Source: Rhodobacteraceae bacterium UBA3069
GTDB lineage: Bacteria > Pseudomonadota > Alphaproteobacteria > Rhodobacterales > Rhodobacteraceae
Direction: 5' to 3'
NCBI GenBank assembly: GCA_002366795.1
Contig: DFBX01000089.1
Span: 1 to 53,907, forward strand
Length of the DNA: 53,907 nucleotides
The notes beneath the pieces are model-generated. The model was not told where the DNA came from. It ran no database searches and saw only the letters and a list, made by a program, of their open reading frames with translations. Position 1 is the first letter of the stretch. Each line of letters opens with the position of its first letter. Positions 43,535 to 52,257 of this stretch are shown in pieces. The position numbers and the translations under genes were made by a program.

Positions 43535-43948
43535 TTGGACATCACGTTGGACAGTTTCGCGGGGGAGTGGCTGATTTCCCGAAAGATCACCGATGACAAG
43601 GGGCCGGATGCCTCTTTCACAGGCGTTGCCTGTTTCAACGCCCATGATGGCGGCCTGCAACTGGAAGAAACAGGCCAGATGCATCTGGGCGGGCAAAGTT
43701 TCAACGCCACCCGCCGCTATATATGGCGCGCGCAAGGCGCGGAAATCGCGGTATATTTCGACGATGGCCGGTTCTTTCACCGTTTTCAGCCCGGCGCGAC
43801 AGTGGCTGCTGCCCATTGGTGCCACCCCGATGATTACCGCGTGATCTATGATTTCGATCGTTGGCCCGAATGGCGCAGCACATGGCGCGTCACAGGCCCG
43901 CGCAAGGCGTACCGAATGGAGAGCCTGTTCCAGCCAGTTTCATGCTGA
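43535..43948 (+). CDS. DUF6314-type protein (137 aa)
   Basis: A small soluble protein: LDSFAGEWLISRKITDDKG at the start, GVACFNAHDGGLQLEETGQM, RRYIWRAQGAEIAVYFDDGR, HRFQPGATVAAAHWCHPDDY and, near the end, WRVTGPRKAYRMESLF. This pattern of beta strands with W and the HWCxPDxY motif fits the DUF6314 family, a small lipocalin-like barrel. The start is TTG at 43535, with GGGGGGG a few bases upstream, because the conserved sequence begins there. Function is unknown. It is divergent from purB by about 160 bases. Confidence 0.7.
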   Translation: MDITLDSFAGEWLISRKITDDKGPDASFTGVACFNAHDGGLQLEETGQMHLGGQSFNATRRYIWRAQGAEIAVYFDDGRFFHRFQPGATVAAAHWCHPDDYRVIYDFDRWPEWRSTWRVTGPRKAYRMESLFQPVSC

Positions 43949-44109
43949 AACTGCCCAAAGACAGAGATTTTATGCAGTTTCTTGCTATTTTTCTGGATAT
44001 CAGCGCAGCAAATCACTGTATGCTTTTAGGAAGGCGGACCAGGGAATTAGGTTGAAGTTGCTTCATATGCCATGCTGCAACTGGTTGATGTAAAAAAACA
44101 GGGCGGCCA

Positions 44110-44795
44110 ATGCGCTTTCCGAACAGATATCTTTTGGTACTCTATAGTTGCGGCATAGGTTTGGTGGCCGTGATCCCGTCAGTAACCATGCTGTATCTCT
44201 TCGTGGAACTTGAGGATTTCATCGCTGAGTTCGGGCCTTGCGTTATCATCACGTTCATAAATGGAACAATGATGTCCTATATCATGGGCTACAAAGTGCG
44301 CGAGGTGCAGCGATTGACGGCGCAACTGCGACGGTTGGTCAATCGCGACACGGTGACTGGCACGATGAGCCGGCGTCGGCTTTTGGAACTCGCGGACGAA
44401 GACCGTTCGAGGGGGCCCTCGTCATGGTGGATATCGACCATTTCAAAGGTGTGAATGATCGTTTTGGCCACTGGGTCGGGGACGAGGCCCTGCGCCATGT
44501 GGCCAATGCGCTGATCAGCGTTGCCGGCGAAAACGGGCTGGTGTCCCGCTATGGCGGGGATGAATTCGTTCTGGCATGGCCGGGCGTGACCCGCGAGGAT
44601 GCGTTGCCTCGCGTCGAATCTCTGCGGGAAAGCATGAAAAAGATGGGGTTCGTCGCCGAAGGGCGCGAGGTGCCGCTGACAGTCAGCTTCGGTGTTGCGG
44701 AAACCCATTCAGCCGAAGCCATGGAGGCGGCGCTGCGCCGCGCCGACCGTGCCCTATATGCCGCAAAAAGCGCCGGCCGCGACCAAGTGGCGTGA
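44110..44795 (+). pseudogene. membrane diguanylate cyclase (GGDEF) with a -1 frameshift at a G-run
   Basis: The first frame (44110 to about 44415) encodes two membrane segments (LLVLYSCGIGLVAVIPSVTM, CVIITFINGTMMSYIMG) and the start of a GGDEF domain (DTVTGTMSRRRLLELA); the second frame continues as ALVMVDIDHFKGVNDRFG, SRYGGDEFVLAWPG and RADRALYAAKSAGR. They join with a single missing base in the run of five G at 44411-44415 (six G would restore one frame). The active-site GGDEF and the metal-binding Asp in VDIDHFK are intact. The RxxD inhibitory site is absent. Either a frameshift mutation, an assembly error, or slippage-controlled synthesis. Confidence 0.75.
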
Positions 44796-44897
44796 ACGGC
44801 GCAGATCGGGATTGCCTAAACGCGCGCCCGGCGGCAGCATGGCACCATGACCGGTACTGCTGCATACCATGATGACAGGCCGCTAGAGGATCCCTCG

Positions 44898-45662
44898 ATG
44901 CCGATCCTGCAATCAGGTACGCCCTATGATCCGGCCGCGCTGCGCCCCTTGCCGGGGATTGCGCCCATGGACCCGGCCGAATGGCTGCTTGTCGATGATG
45001 CATTTGCCGCGCAAATGGCCCTGCGTGAAAAACTGCTGGCTAACCGCCGCGCAGCGGTGGTGGCGATGACCCAAGGCGCTGAACCCGCCGCAGCAGAGGT
45101 GTTGCAAACCGTGCTGGACTACCTGTCCAAGCAGCCTGCCTACCGGGTGGCGGATCACGCCGTGACCCGCCCCGACGGGATCACGGTCGAAATCCGGCGC
45201 AGCGACCCCATGGGCACGCTGACCCTTTTGGTGCAAGAGGATCTGTGCATCATGGAAAAACGCGACGGCTGGGACGAACACCGCCTGACCGCCGCGACAT
45301 TGTGCTTTCCCGCCGCATGGCTTCTGGCGGAAAAGATCGGCCATCCCATGCTGCATATCCACGGCATGGTTCCCGAATACGACCCGAACATCGCCAAACG
45401 GGTGCAACGCATGCTGGACGGGGTGCAGTCGGGCCGCCCGCTGTGGCGGATCAACGGCCATGCCCATGCCGACCCGCGCCTGTTCAACGCGCGCAGCATT
45501 CATGAAAAACGCCCCTATGACGAACAGGTCGAAGAACGCTGGTGGCGCACCGAGCGGCAAACCCTGTCGCGCCTGCCGACCAGTGGCGCGGTGGTGTTCA
45601 GCATCCACACCTATATGCTGGACCAACGCGCCATGGCGAGCGGCCCGTTGCGGTTGGAATGA
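44898..45662 (+). CDS. DUF3445, heme-dependent oxidative N-demethylase family protein
   Basis: A 254-residue soluble protein: LRPLPGIAPMDPAEWLLVDD near the N-terminus, LVQEDLCIMEKRDGWDEHRL with the conserved VQEDL block, FPAAWLLAEKIGHPMLHIHG, and the end with ERQTLSRLPTSGAVVFSIHTY. These are DUF3445 signatures. Characterised members form the heme-containing alpha subunit of dimethylamine-type oxidative demethylases, with a PAS-like fold. No partner subunits are beside it. ATG 44898 with GAGGA seven bases upstream. The precise substrate cannot be inferred. Confidence 0.8.
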   Translation: MPILQSGTPYDPAALRPLPGIAPMDPAEWLLVDDAFAAQMALREKLLANRRAAVVAMTQGAEPAAAEVLQTVLDYLSKQPAYRVADHAVTRPDGITVEIRRSDPMGTLTLLVQEDLCIMEKRDGWDEHRLTAATLCFPAAWLLAEKIGHPMLHIHGMVPEYDPNIAKRVQRMLDGVQSGRPLWRINGHAHADPRLFNARSIHEKRPYDEQVEERWWRTERQTLSRLPTSGAVVFSIHTYMLDQRAMASGPLRLE

Positions 45663-45745
45663 TGCGGTAGGAATGACACGATGAGAATGATCGGCAAGGC
45701 AACTGCAGTGATCCGCAGGTGCCCGCCGTCCTTAGCAGATTGCGC

Positions 45746-46555
45746 CTAGCGGTCGATTTTCGCGCCCATGATCGCCAGCGATTGCTGATACACCGTCGCT
45801 GCGTTCCATTCCTTTAGCACGCGGTAATTCGGCGGGCCCTCCTGGTAGCCCTTGCCGGGCTTCCAGCCCTTCTTGCGCAGGTAATTCGCGGTCGAGGCAA
45901 GCGCGTCCACCTCGTTATAGAAATCCACGCGCCCATCGCCATTGCCGTCCACGCCGTAGGTCAGCGCATTGCCGGGCAGGAACTGGGTATGGCCCAACTC
46001 TCCATGTTTCGCGCCCCTGGTATTGGCGGTGATCGACCCGTGATCCACCAGCTTCAGCGCGCCGATGGCATGGGGCACGAAAAACGCCGAGCGGCGGCAA
46101 TCATAGGCCAGCGTGGTGATGGCCGACACGACCGGGCTGTCACTCATAAACCCGCCAAAGGCCGTTTCCATCCCGTGGATCGATAGCAAAACTCCTGCCG
46201 GCACGCCGAACCGCTTTTCCAGCGCCGCGTAAAAGGCCGGATTGCGGGCCTTGCGCTTGCGCGCCTGCGCGACAATCGTATCGGCCCCGCGGATTTGCAT
46301 GAACTTCGACAGCGCGTATTTGAAACTTTTCTGGTTGCGGTCCGCCGCGATGGTGCGGGTCGCGTATTGCGCCGAGGCCAGCGCCTGAAGCCCGCGCCGC
46401 CCGACACCTGCGCGCTGCGCCTCGGCGGCGAACTGCTGTTTCCAGGCGGCAAAGCCCGATCCCGTGTTGCCGCATGTGGCGGCGGACAAGGCAGGCGCGC
46501 ACAGCAGCCCCAGACCCAAGACGGCGGAAAGAACGGAAAAACGAACGCGGGACAT
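45746..46555 (-). CDS. lytic murein transglycosylase (MltB-like)
   Basis: A 269-residue secreted enzyme cleaving peptidoglycan glycosidic bonds. Signal peptide RFSVLSAVLGLGLLCAPALS, then the transglycosylase domain with the catalytic Glu in LLSIHGMETAFGGF, and the conserved GELGHTQFLPGNALTYGVDG N and DALASTANYLRKKGW blocks. The C-terminus ends right after the domain, and a peptidoglycan-binding domain is absent. ATG 46553-46555 with GGAGGGT upstream. The gene ends with TAG. Typical of the small MltB-family proteins of Rhodobacteraceae. Confidence 0.88.
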   Translation of the reverse strand: MSRVRFSVLSAVLGLGLLCAPALSAATCGNTGSGFAAWKQQFAAEAQRAGVGRRGLQALASAQYATRTIAADRNQKSFKYALSKFMQIRGADTIVAQARKRKARNPAFYAALEKRFGVPAGVLLSIHGMETAFGGFMSDSPVVSAITTLAYDCRRSAFFVPHAIGALKLVDHGSITANTRGAKHGELGHTQFLPGNALTYGVDGNGDGRVDFYNEVDALASTANYLRKKGWKPGKGYQEGPPNYRVLKEWNAATVYQQSLAIMGAKIDR

Positions 46556-46631
46556 GGCGACCCTCCTGAACAATGCTTTCGCCAGAAGTATTATCAACTG
46601 CCTTGCGATTGGCAATCGCCGCCAGCCAGGG

Positions 46632-47141
46632 TCAGGCGGCGCTGACCTGTGGCGCGAATTCGGCATGGGGCCGCAGTGCGGGGCGGTGAGGCTTGGCTTG
46701 CGGTTTGATCCGGCGCGGTTTGACCGGATCGGTTTCTGCCAGAAACCTGCCGGCGGGCAGTTCCATCGTGTCGGACAGCCATTACACGGTGCTGCACGGG
46801 AATTGATGCAGCAGCTTGCCGCACAGGGCGGCCTGATGGCCCTGCATCACGGTATCCTCGGTGGGTCTGACTTGGGTCAGCCGCGACAGGGTCAAGACCA
46901 GCCGCGCCGATTGGCCGGGGCCGGGGCGGTGGTCCAGCGTGATGTCCAACGAGGCTGTGTGCAGGGTAACGGAACTGGCCCCGGTCACCGGCGCCGCGAT
47001 GACCGGAATTCCGCGCCGGGCGCAACCGTCTTGCAGGACAGCCGCCGCCGTTGCCTTGGCGGTGATCGAGAAGGGTTGCGCGAACACAAGCACAAGTCCG
47101 GCTTGGAATTTATCGAAATGGGCAGTCACATTGGCAGTCAT
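46632..47141 (-). pseudogene. unknown protein interrupted by an in-frame TAA
   Basis: From a good start (ATG 47139-47141, AGAGGAGA eight bases upstream) a frame of 119 codons runs to TAA at 46782-46784 (VTAHFDKFQAGLVLVFAQPF, then ARRGIPVIAAPVTGASS, ending FPCSTV). In the same frame 50 further codons continue without stop to a TGA at 46632-46634 (MELPAGRFLAETDPVKPRRI, then PQAKPHRPALRPHAEFAPQ). The continuation has coding-like composition, so the TAA may be a nonsense change (for example from CAA), or the gene may simply end there and a second, unrelated short frame follow. No family recognised. Confidence 0.5.
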
Positions 47142-47290
47142 GGCGTGTCTCCTCTGGCGGCGCGATCTGTCGATCGGACCTTTAGATTTGCCATGGCTGA
47201 AGGCAGGAATGTGGCAGGTTCCGGCCAGTTCCTTGCAAAAGTGACGGGGGACGGGAAACGCAGTGTTCCTGATATAGAAAAATTCAGATT

Positions 47291-47311
47291 AAGGAGGTAA
47301 TCTACTGCCTT
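47291..47311 (+). promoter_or_regulatory. near-perfect Shine-Dalgarno with no standard start codon
   Basis: TTAAGGAGGTAATC at 47289-47302 matches the 16S rRNA 3' end over most of its length. Seven bases on is CTG, then a short open frame; no ATG, GTG or TTG follows at useful spacing (the nearby ATG is immediately followed by TAA). It lies in the gap between the interrupted gene at 46632-47141 and the tail-anchored protein. Confidence 0.35.
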
Positions 47312-47371
47312 TAAATGTAAAATTTTCAGAAATCGCTGCGCGGGCGCGGATTTTTCTGCCGTGTTTCCGCG

Positions 47372-48481
47372 TCAGAATGGCGAGGGAACCTGAAATACGA
47401 CCCAGACCGAGAACCCGATCACGACCCCGTACATCAGCAAGGCCTTGATCGTGTTCATCGCATCGCCGCCGGACGTGTATATCGAATAGCGTCCGCCGGT
47501 TCCGGCCACACCAGCAGCCATGCCCCCCATGACCATGCCCAAGGCCGTGCCGAAGCTGCGCAGGATGTGCAGCGGCGTGAACTTGTTTTTCTGTTTCACA
47601 GGGGCGGGGAAGGGGGGATCGAAGGCAACCGATATGCGGCCAGCGGGGAATTGTTCATCGCCCGGCAGGTGCCGCACGTTGACGAAATGCCCGCCGCCCA
47701 AGGGCACGCGCGCGCCGTCATCCAGCGCATCGCGTCCGGCAAGGGACTGGCGGAGCAGGTAGGCGGCCACGGCGCGGCTTTCGGTGGCGTCATGAGCGGT
47801 CGGTTCGATTTCAAGCGGTTTGCCCAGCCAGCCTTCGGCATGTTCCGCGACAAAGCCGGTCAGGCGGCGGCCCTGTTCATCGCATCCCGGCGTCCAGACG
47901 GCGGGGTGTAAGAACAACAGAGCGGGCAGAACGCTGCCCTCTTCGGCCATCAGTTCCTCGGGGGTCAGCATCATGTCGCTGGGGTACCAGATCAGCGCCT
48001 CGGGGCGGCCCTGTTCCATCAGGGATGACAGGGTGCGGTGCAAGATCGCGATACACAGTTCCGCCGGAAGGTCCGGCGCTGTCGGGATTGGGCGGTTCGG
48101 TTCAGGCATCGGCCCCGCGCCAAGGCGCAGCTCCACATGGCTGACATGGCGGCGCGCAATCGCCCCGAAGCCCGCAGGATGGGTTTGCAGAAACGGCGAG
48201 GTTTGCGTGCCCGACAGCCGTTGCAACGGCAGCTGCCCGTCCACGATGGCGATTTGCAGGTGCATGTCGGCATTTGACAGAACGGTGGTGGCCGTGACCT
48301 CGCTTGCGGCGTCTGCTTCTTCGATATGGGTGAAAGTGACGCCCAGCGGTTCAAGCCGGCCAGACAGCGATGCCGCCAGCGCACCGGGATCAAGCGCAAT
48401 CATGCGTTTATACAGTGCGGCGCAGCCCAGCAAATCGGGCGAAAAGGGGAAATCAGGAACGGTATGGGGCAAAGCGGACAC
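47372..48481 (-). CDS. tail-anchored protein of unknown function (DUF4261-like?)
   Basis: About 369 residues. The soluble part has ALDPGALAASLSGRLEPLGV, HVSHVELRLGAGPMPEP, AELCIAILHRTLSSLMEQGR and PEALIWYPSDMMLTPEELMA; the repeated-domain order is faintly like DUF4261 proteins, a weak resemblance. The C-terminus has a Gly-rich hydrophobic stretch (LGMVMGGMAAGVAGTGG) and ends with a single span (LLMYGVVIGFSVWVVFQV), so it is anchored by its tail. The start is unclear; GTG at 48479-48481 is used because the sensible protein pattern begins there. No ribosome site stands out. Neighbours give no clue. Confidence 0.6.
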   Translation of the reverse strand: MSALPHTVPDFPFSPDLLGCAALYKRMIALDPGALAASLSGRLEPLGVTFTHIEEADAASEVTATTVLSNADMHLQIAIVDGQLPLQRLSGTQTSPFLQTHPAGFGAIARRHVSHVELRLGAGPMPEPNRPIPTAPDLPAELCIAILHRTLSSLMEQGRPEALIWYPSDMMLTPEELMAEEGSVLPALLFLHPAVWTPGCDEQGRRLTGFVAEHAEGWLGKPLEIEPTAHDATESRAVAAYLLRQSLAGRDALDDGARVPLGGGHFVNVRHLPGDEQFPAGRISVAFDPPFPAPVKQKNKFTPLHILRSFGTALGMVMGGMAAGVAGTGGRYSIYTSGGDAMNTIKALLMYGVVIGFSVWVVFQVPSPF

Positions 48482-48571
48482 GGCACAAAACCTGTTTAAT
48501 GGGTAAGCTATGTCTGTTTCTTGAACTTGGGGAATGGCAAGAATGGGGCGCAATCGGTTCCATTCTCCGAT

Positions 48572-48593
48572 CAATGGTAAAGCAATGGTAAAG
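48572..48593 (+). repeat. 11-bp perfect tandem duplication
   Basis: CAATGGTAAAG occurs twice in a row, followed by an imperfect third (CAAAGGTTAAAG). It lies upstream of the tail-anchored protein gene and may belong to its control region. Confidence 0.5.
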
Positions 48594-48637
48594 CAAAGGT
48601 TAAAGTTCGCGCGATGGTCGTATGAGCACACGTCAAA

Positions 48638-48667
48638 CCCTCCCACGCGGTTCACCACGCGGGAGGG
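48638..48667 (-). terminator. probable terminator after the RTX gene
   Basis: CCCTCCC-A-CGCG and CGCGGGAGGG form a stem with one bulge; on the minus strand it is followed by TTTG. It lies 25 bases beyond the stop of the RTX reading frame at 48692. Confidence 0.5.
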
Positions 48668-48691
48668 GCAGCAATTCGCAGGGCCGGGGCG

Positions 48692-50050
48692 TCAGAGCAA
48701 GAAGTCATCCGCAGTCAGCGCCGCGTTGTCCAGCACCACAAGGCGCGCGTCCTCGGTCCCGTCGCCGTTCACGTCGAGCATGACGATGCCATGGCCCGTT
48801 GCGGCTGCGATCACTCGAACCTCGGCGGTGCCCACGCCGGAAAAGCCCGCGCCGCCGATGAAATCGATAACGCCGTCGGCCACCTGGCTTAGGTCGATCA
48901 GGTCAAGGCCCTAGTGCAATTCGATCCGGTCGCCAACGGCACCGGCGCTCATTTCCGATGTGGAAGCGAAAACATAAACATCCGCGTCCGCGTCGCCAAT
49001 CAGCCGGTCCAGCCCCTCGCCGCCGTGGATTTCATCGTCACCCGCGCCGCCGCGAATGGTGTCATCGCCCAGGTCGCCGTGCAATTCGTCATTGCCGCCG
49101 CGCCCGTGGATGATGTCGGCCCCGTCGCCTGCCGCAACCACGTCATTGCCAAGACTGCCGTAATAGGTTGTGGCTGTCGCATCGCCGCCCACGGCCACGC
49201 CCTCGGTGCCCAAAAGGCGCACGGTTTCGATTTGATAAAGCGCCATCGCGTCGCCGTCGGTGTACAAAACATCCGTGCCCGCGCCGCCATGGACCCAGTC
49301 ATCCGACCCGCTGATGCGAATGTCATCGTTGCCGCCGCCCGCCAGGAGGCGCCCGTTCACGGTGCCGCCAGGACCGGCGAAAAGGTCGACGCCGGTGCCA
49401 AGGTTCACATCGCCCTGAATCAAGCCGGTGTTGACTACGGTATCATTTGCAGAGCTACTTGACATATAGGCCGCGCTCAAACTGGTAACGGTGCCCGTGT
49501 TCAGAAAATAGACGCTGCCCGATGATTGAATATCAACGGTGCCCTCGATCACGGAATTACCAACCAGGGTTCCGTGGTTTTCAAGATGGGCCACATCGAC
49601 ATCGAAGGTTACGGTCATGGCCGTTGAAAAACTGTCAGGACTTGTTGCCGTTACCGTACCGAAATTGATCAGACTGCCGTTGGTAGAAGAGTTCAGATAC
49701 ATGCCGGCAGAGCGGCTGGTGGTGATCTGGCCGTAATTCGTGGCAATCGCATTTTCCCCTTCGATCAACAGGCCGGTAAAGAATTCGGCAACAATGCTGC
49801 CCGTGTCCAGAACGGTGATGCTATGGTCGCCAGTTATGCCGTCGGACCGCAGGTTGATGGCGTTGCCATAGGTGTAGACGCTGCCGGCAACCACCACGTT
49901 CATATTATTGACGGTGCCATCGGCGTAGATGCCTGAACCGCCTGTGCTGACGATCATGGTGTCTTCGGCAAGGATGACGGTCTCGCCCGAGGTGGCGGTA
50001 TATTGGTTTCCAGCGCCGACAAGGTCGGCGGATATGACGTTAATGCTCAT
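48692..50050 (-). pseudogene. RTX-repeat secreted protein split by an in-frame TAG
   Basis: A 452-codon frame interrupted once by TAG at 48911-48913. N-terminal part: regular short repeats of hydrophobic/Gly residues (NVVVAGSVYTYGNAINLRSD, NYGQITTSRSAGMYLNSSTN), a beta-helix-like adhesin region. Then RTX calcium repeats (GGNDELHGDLGDDTIRGGAG, DDEIHGGEGLDRLIGDADAD) and a type I secretion tail (FIGGAGFSGVGTAEVRV, ending TADDFLL). The TAG breaks the frame between repeats and tail (DRIELH*GLDLIDLSQVA), removing the secretion signal. ATG 50048-50050 with AAGGA upstream. Without read-through the 379-residue product could not be secreted by a type I system. Confidence 0.75.
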
Positions 50051-50205
50051 GGCAGTTTTCCTTTTGCAGAATTCGGACGTGTAAAATGAAACTTCGGGCT
50101 GCCAAAAAAAACGGATTGGGACAATAAGGGCGCAGCCATCACCATCAGCCTAGGCCAAAGGTTGACGCAACGACAAGTCAAGGATTCCTTAAGTGTGACC
50201 TTGCA

Positions 50206-50236
50206 TGAAAAAGGCGCCCCCTTGCGGGGACGCCTT
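50206..50236 (-). terminator. intrinsic terminator of glnA
   Basis: AAGGCGTCCCC and GGGGGCGCCTT pair on the minus strand around GCAA and are followed by TTTTTCA. It lies 24 bases past the glnA stop. Confidence 0.85.
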
Positions 50237-50259
50237 GGCATCTTGGTCCGGCTGACGGA

Positions 50260-51666
50260 TCAGCAGGAGTAGTAGAGCTTGTATTCCACCGGGTGCGGGG
50301 TGTGCTCGTACGCGATGTTCTCTTCTTCTTTCAGCGCGATATAGCCTTCGACCATGTCGCGGGTGAACACGTCACCGGCGGTCAGGAAGTCCATGTCGTC
50401 GCGCAGTGCGTCCAGAGCCTCGCGGAGCGAGCCGCAGACGGTCGGGATTTCGGCCAGTTCTTCCGCGGGCAGGTCATAGAGGTTCTTGTCCATGGCTTCG
50501 CCCGGATCGATTTTGTTGTTGATGCCGTCAAGACCCGCCATCAGCAGCGCAGCAAAGCACAGGTAGGGGTTTGCCGCGGGATCGGGGAAACGTGCCTCGA
50601 CGCGCTTGGCCTTGGGCGATTCAGTCCACGGAATACGAACACAGCCCGAACGGTTACGTGCCGAATAGGCGCGCAGCACGGGGGCCTCAAAACCGGGGAT
50701 CAGACGCTTGTAACTGTTGGTCGAGGGGTTGGTGAAGGCGTTCAGCGCTTTCGCGTGCTTCAGGATACCACCGATGAAATGCAGCGCTTCTTGGCTGAGG
50801 TCGGCGTATTTGTCGCCTGCGAACAGCGGCTTGCCGTCTTTCCAGATCGACATGTTGACGTGCATCCCCGAGCCATTGTCGCCCGAGATGGGTTTCGGCA
50901 TGAAGGTTGCGGTCTTGCCATATGCCTGTGCCACGTTGTGGATGACATATTTGTATTTCTGGATCTCGTCCGCTTGTTCGGTCAGCGTGCCGAAGATCAG
51001 GCCCAGTTCGTGCTGCGAAGAGGCAACCTCGTGGTGGTGCTTGTCCACCTTCATACCCATGCGCTTCATGGTCGACAGCATTTCAGAGCGGATGTCCTGC
51101 GCGTCGTCGATCGGGTTCACGGGGAAGTAGCCGCCCTTGACGCCCGGACGGTGGCCGGTGTTGCCCATTTCGTATTCAGTGTCGGTGTTCCATGCGGAAT
51201 CGATACCGTCCACCTGGAAGGAGACCTTGTTCGAGGTGACGGCATAGCGCACGTCGTCGAACAGGAAGAATTCGGCCTCGGGGCCCATGTAGGCCACGTC
51301 GCCGATGCCCGAGGATTTCAGGTATGCTTCGGCTTTCTGTGCCACCGAACGCGGGTCGCGCTCGTAGGATTCGCCGGTGTCGGGCTCGACGATCGAGCAA
51401 TGCACACACAGCGTTTTTTCTGCATAGAAGGGGTCGACATAGACGCTGTCGCAATCGGGCATCAGTTTCATGTCGGAGGCTTCGATGGATTTCCAGCCAG
51501 CGATGGAGGAGCCGTCAAACATGAAGCCCTCTTCCAGGAAATCCTCGTCGACCAGGTCGCAGTCCACGGTTACGTGCTGCAGCTTGCCGCGCGGGTCGGT
51601 GAACCGGATATCGACATACGCAATATCCTCTTCCTTGATCATCGTCACAACGTCTTTGGCGCTCAT
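50260..51666 (-). CDS. glnA: glutamine synthetase type I
   Basis: A 468-residue dodecameric enzyme that makes glutamine from glutamate, ammonia and ATP. Conserved sites: MFDGSSIAGW near residue 49, metal-binding YMGPEAEFFLFD, ATP-site KPISGDNGSGMHVN, NRSGCVRIPW, and KNLYDLP with the adenylylated Tyr near residue 397. ATG 51664-51666. It lies 79 bases after glnB on the same strand, so glnB-glnA is a nitrogen-regulated operon, normally under NtrC in alphaproteobacteria. A strong terminator follows. Confidence 0.97.
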   Translation of the reverse strand: MSAKDVVTMIKEEDIAYVDIRFTDPRGKLQHVTVDCDLVDEDFLEEGFMFDGSSIAGWKSIEASDMKLMPDCDSVYVDPFYAEKTLCVHCSIVEPDTGESYERDPRSVAQKAEAYLKSSGIGDVAYMGPEAEFFLFDDVRYAVTSNKVSFQVDGIDSAWNTDTEYEMGNTGHRPGVKGGYFPVNPIDDAQDIRSEMLSTMKRMGMKVDKHHHEVASSQHELGLIFGTLTEQADEIQKYKYVIHNVAQAYGKTATFMPKPISGDNGSGMHVNMSIWKDGKPLFAGDKYADLSQEALHFIGGILKHAKALNAFTNPSTNSYKRLIPGFEAPVLRAYSARNRSGCVRIPWTESPKAKRVEARFPDPAANPYLCFAALLMAGLDGINNKIDPGEAMDKNLYDLPAEELAEIPTVCGSLREALDALRDDMDFLTAGDVFTRDMVEGYIALKEEENIAYEHTPHPVEYKLYYSC

Positions 51667-51745
51667 TCTCTTTTGTCCCTTTGGTTGGAATGGTCGGTGT
51701 CAGGGTGTGCGGGGGCGTTCTGTCGCGTGCCCGGCGGGTGCCGGA

Positions 51746-52084
51746 TCAGATCGCGTCAGAGTCGGATTCTCCGGTACGGATACGGATCGCTTGCTCGACG
51801 GGCGAGACGAAAATCTTGCCGTCGCCGATCTTGTCGGTGCGAGCGGCGTCCACGATGGCCTCGACGGCGGCGTCAACCTGATCGTCGTCCAGGACCACTT
51901 CGATTTTCACTTTGGGCAGGAAGTCCACGACATATTCGGCACCGCGATACAATTCAGTATGGCCCTTCTGGCGGCCAAAGCCTTTGACCTCGATCACGGA
52001 CAGGCCTTGCACACCTGCTTCTTGCAGGGCTTCCTTGACCTCGTCGAGTTTGAACGGCTTGATGATCGCCTCGATCTTTTTCAT
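51746..52084 (-). CDS. glnB: nitrogen regulatory protein P-II
   Basis: A 112-residue trimeric signalling protein. The T-loop GRQKGHTELYRGAEY carries the uridylylated Tyr51; KIFVSPVEQAIRIRTGE is the C-terminal signature, and MKKIEAIIKPFKLDEVKEAL the N-terminus. P-II senses ATP/ADP and 2-oxoglutarate and controls GlnA adenylylation and NtrB/NtrC. ATG 52082-52084. It is upstream of glnA in one operon and divergent from nnrD across 173 bases. Confidence 0.97.
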   Translation of the reverse strand: MKKIEAIIKPFKLDEVKEALQEAGVQGLSVIEVKGFGRQKGHTELYRGAEYVVDFLPKVKIEVVLDDDQVDAAVEAIVDAARTDKIGDGKIFVSPVEQAIRIRTGESDSDAI

Positions 52085-52257
52085 GCGGCTGGCCTCCTCG
52101 CCATAAGTGTCGGGTCGTTTCAGACCACTTCTATTTAGCGTCCACAATTGGATAGGGTAGGGGCGCGGGGAAGCCAAGAATGGAATCCACAGGCGCGCCG
52201 AAATCTTGGGCTGATTGCACAATATTTGGGCGAAATTGAATCGCGATAGGGTTAAAA

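Noticed and set aside
39636..48913. Idea that TAG is a reassigned sense codon throughout the genome
   Set aside because: TAG ends ccmB, ccmD, DUF1223, EamA and the transglycosylase at the expected family length, so any read-through would have to be specific or partial.
52215..52235. Possible NtrC site upstream of glnB (TGCAC...TGGGCGA)
   Set aside because: Only the left half fits the TGCAC-N-GGTGCA consensus and the spacing is one base off. Regulation by NtrC is likely from family knowledge, not from this site.
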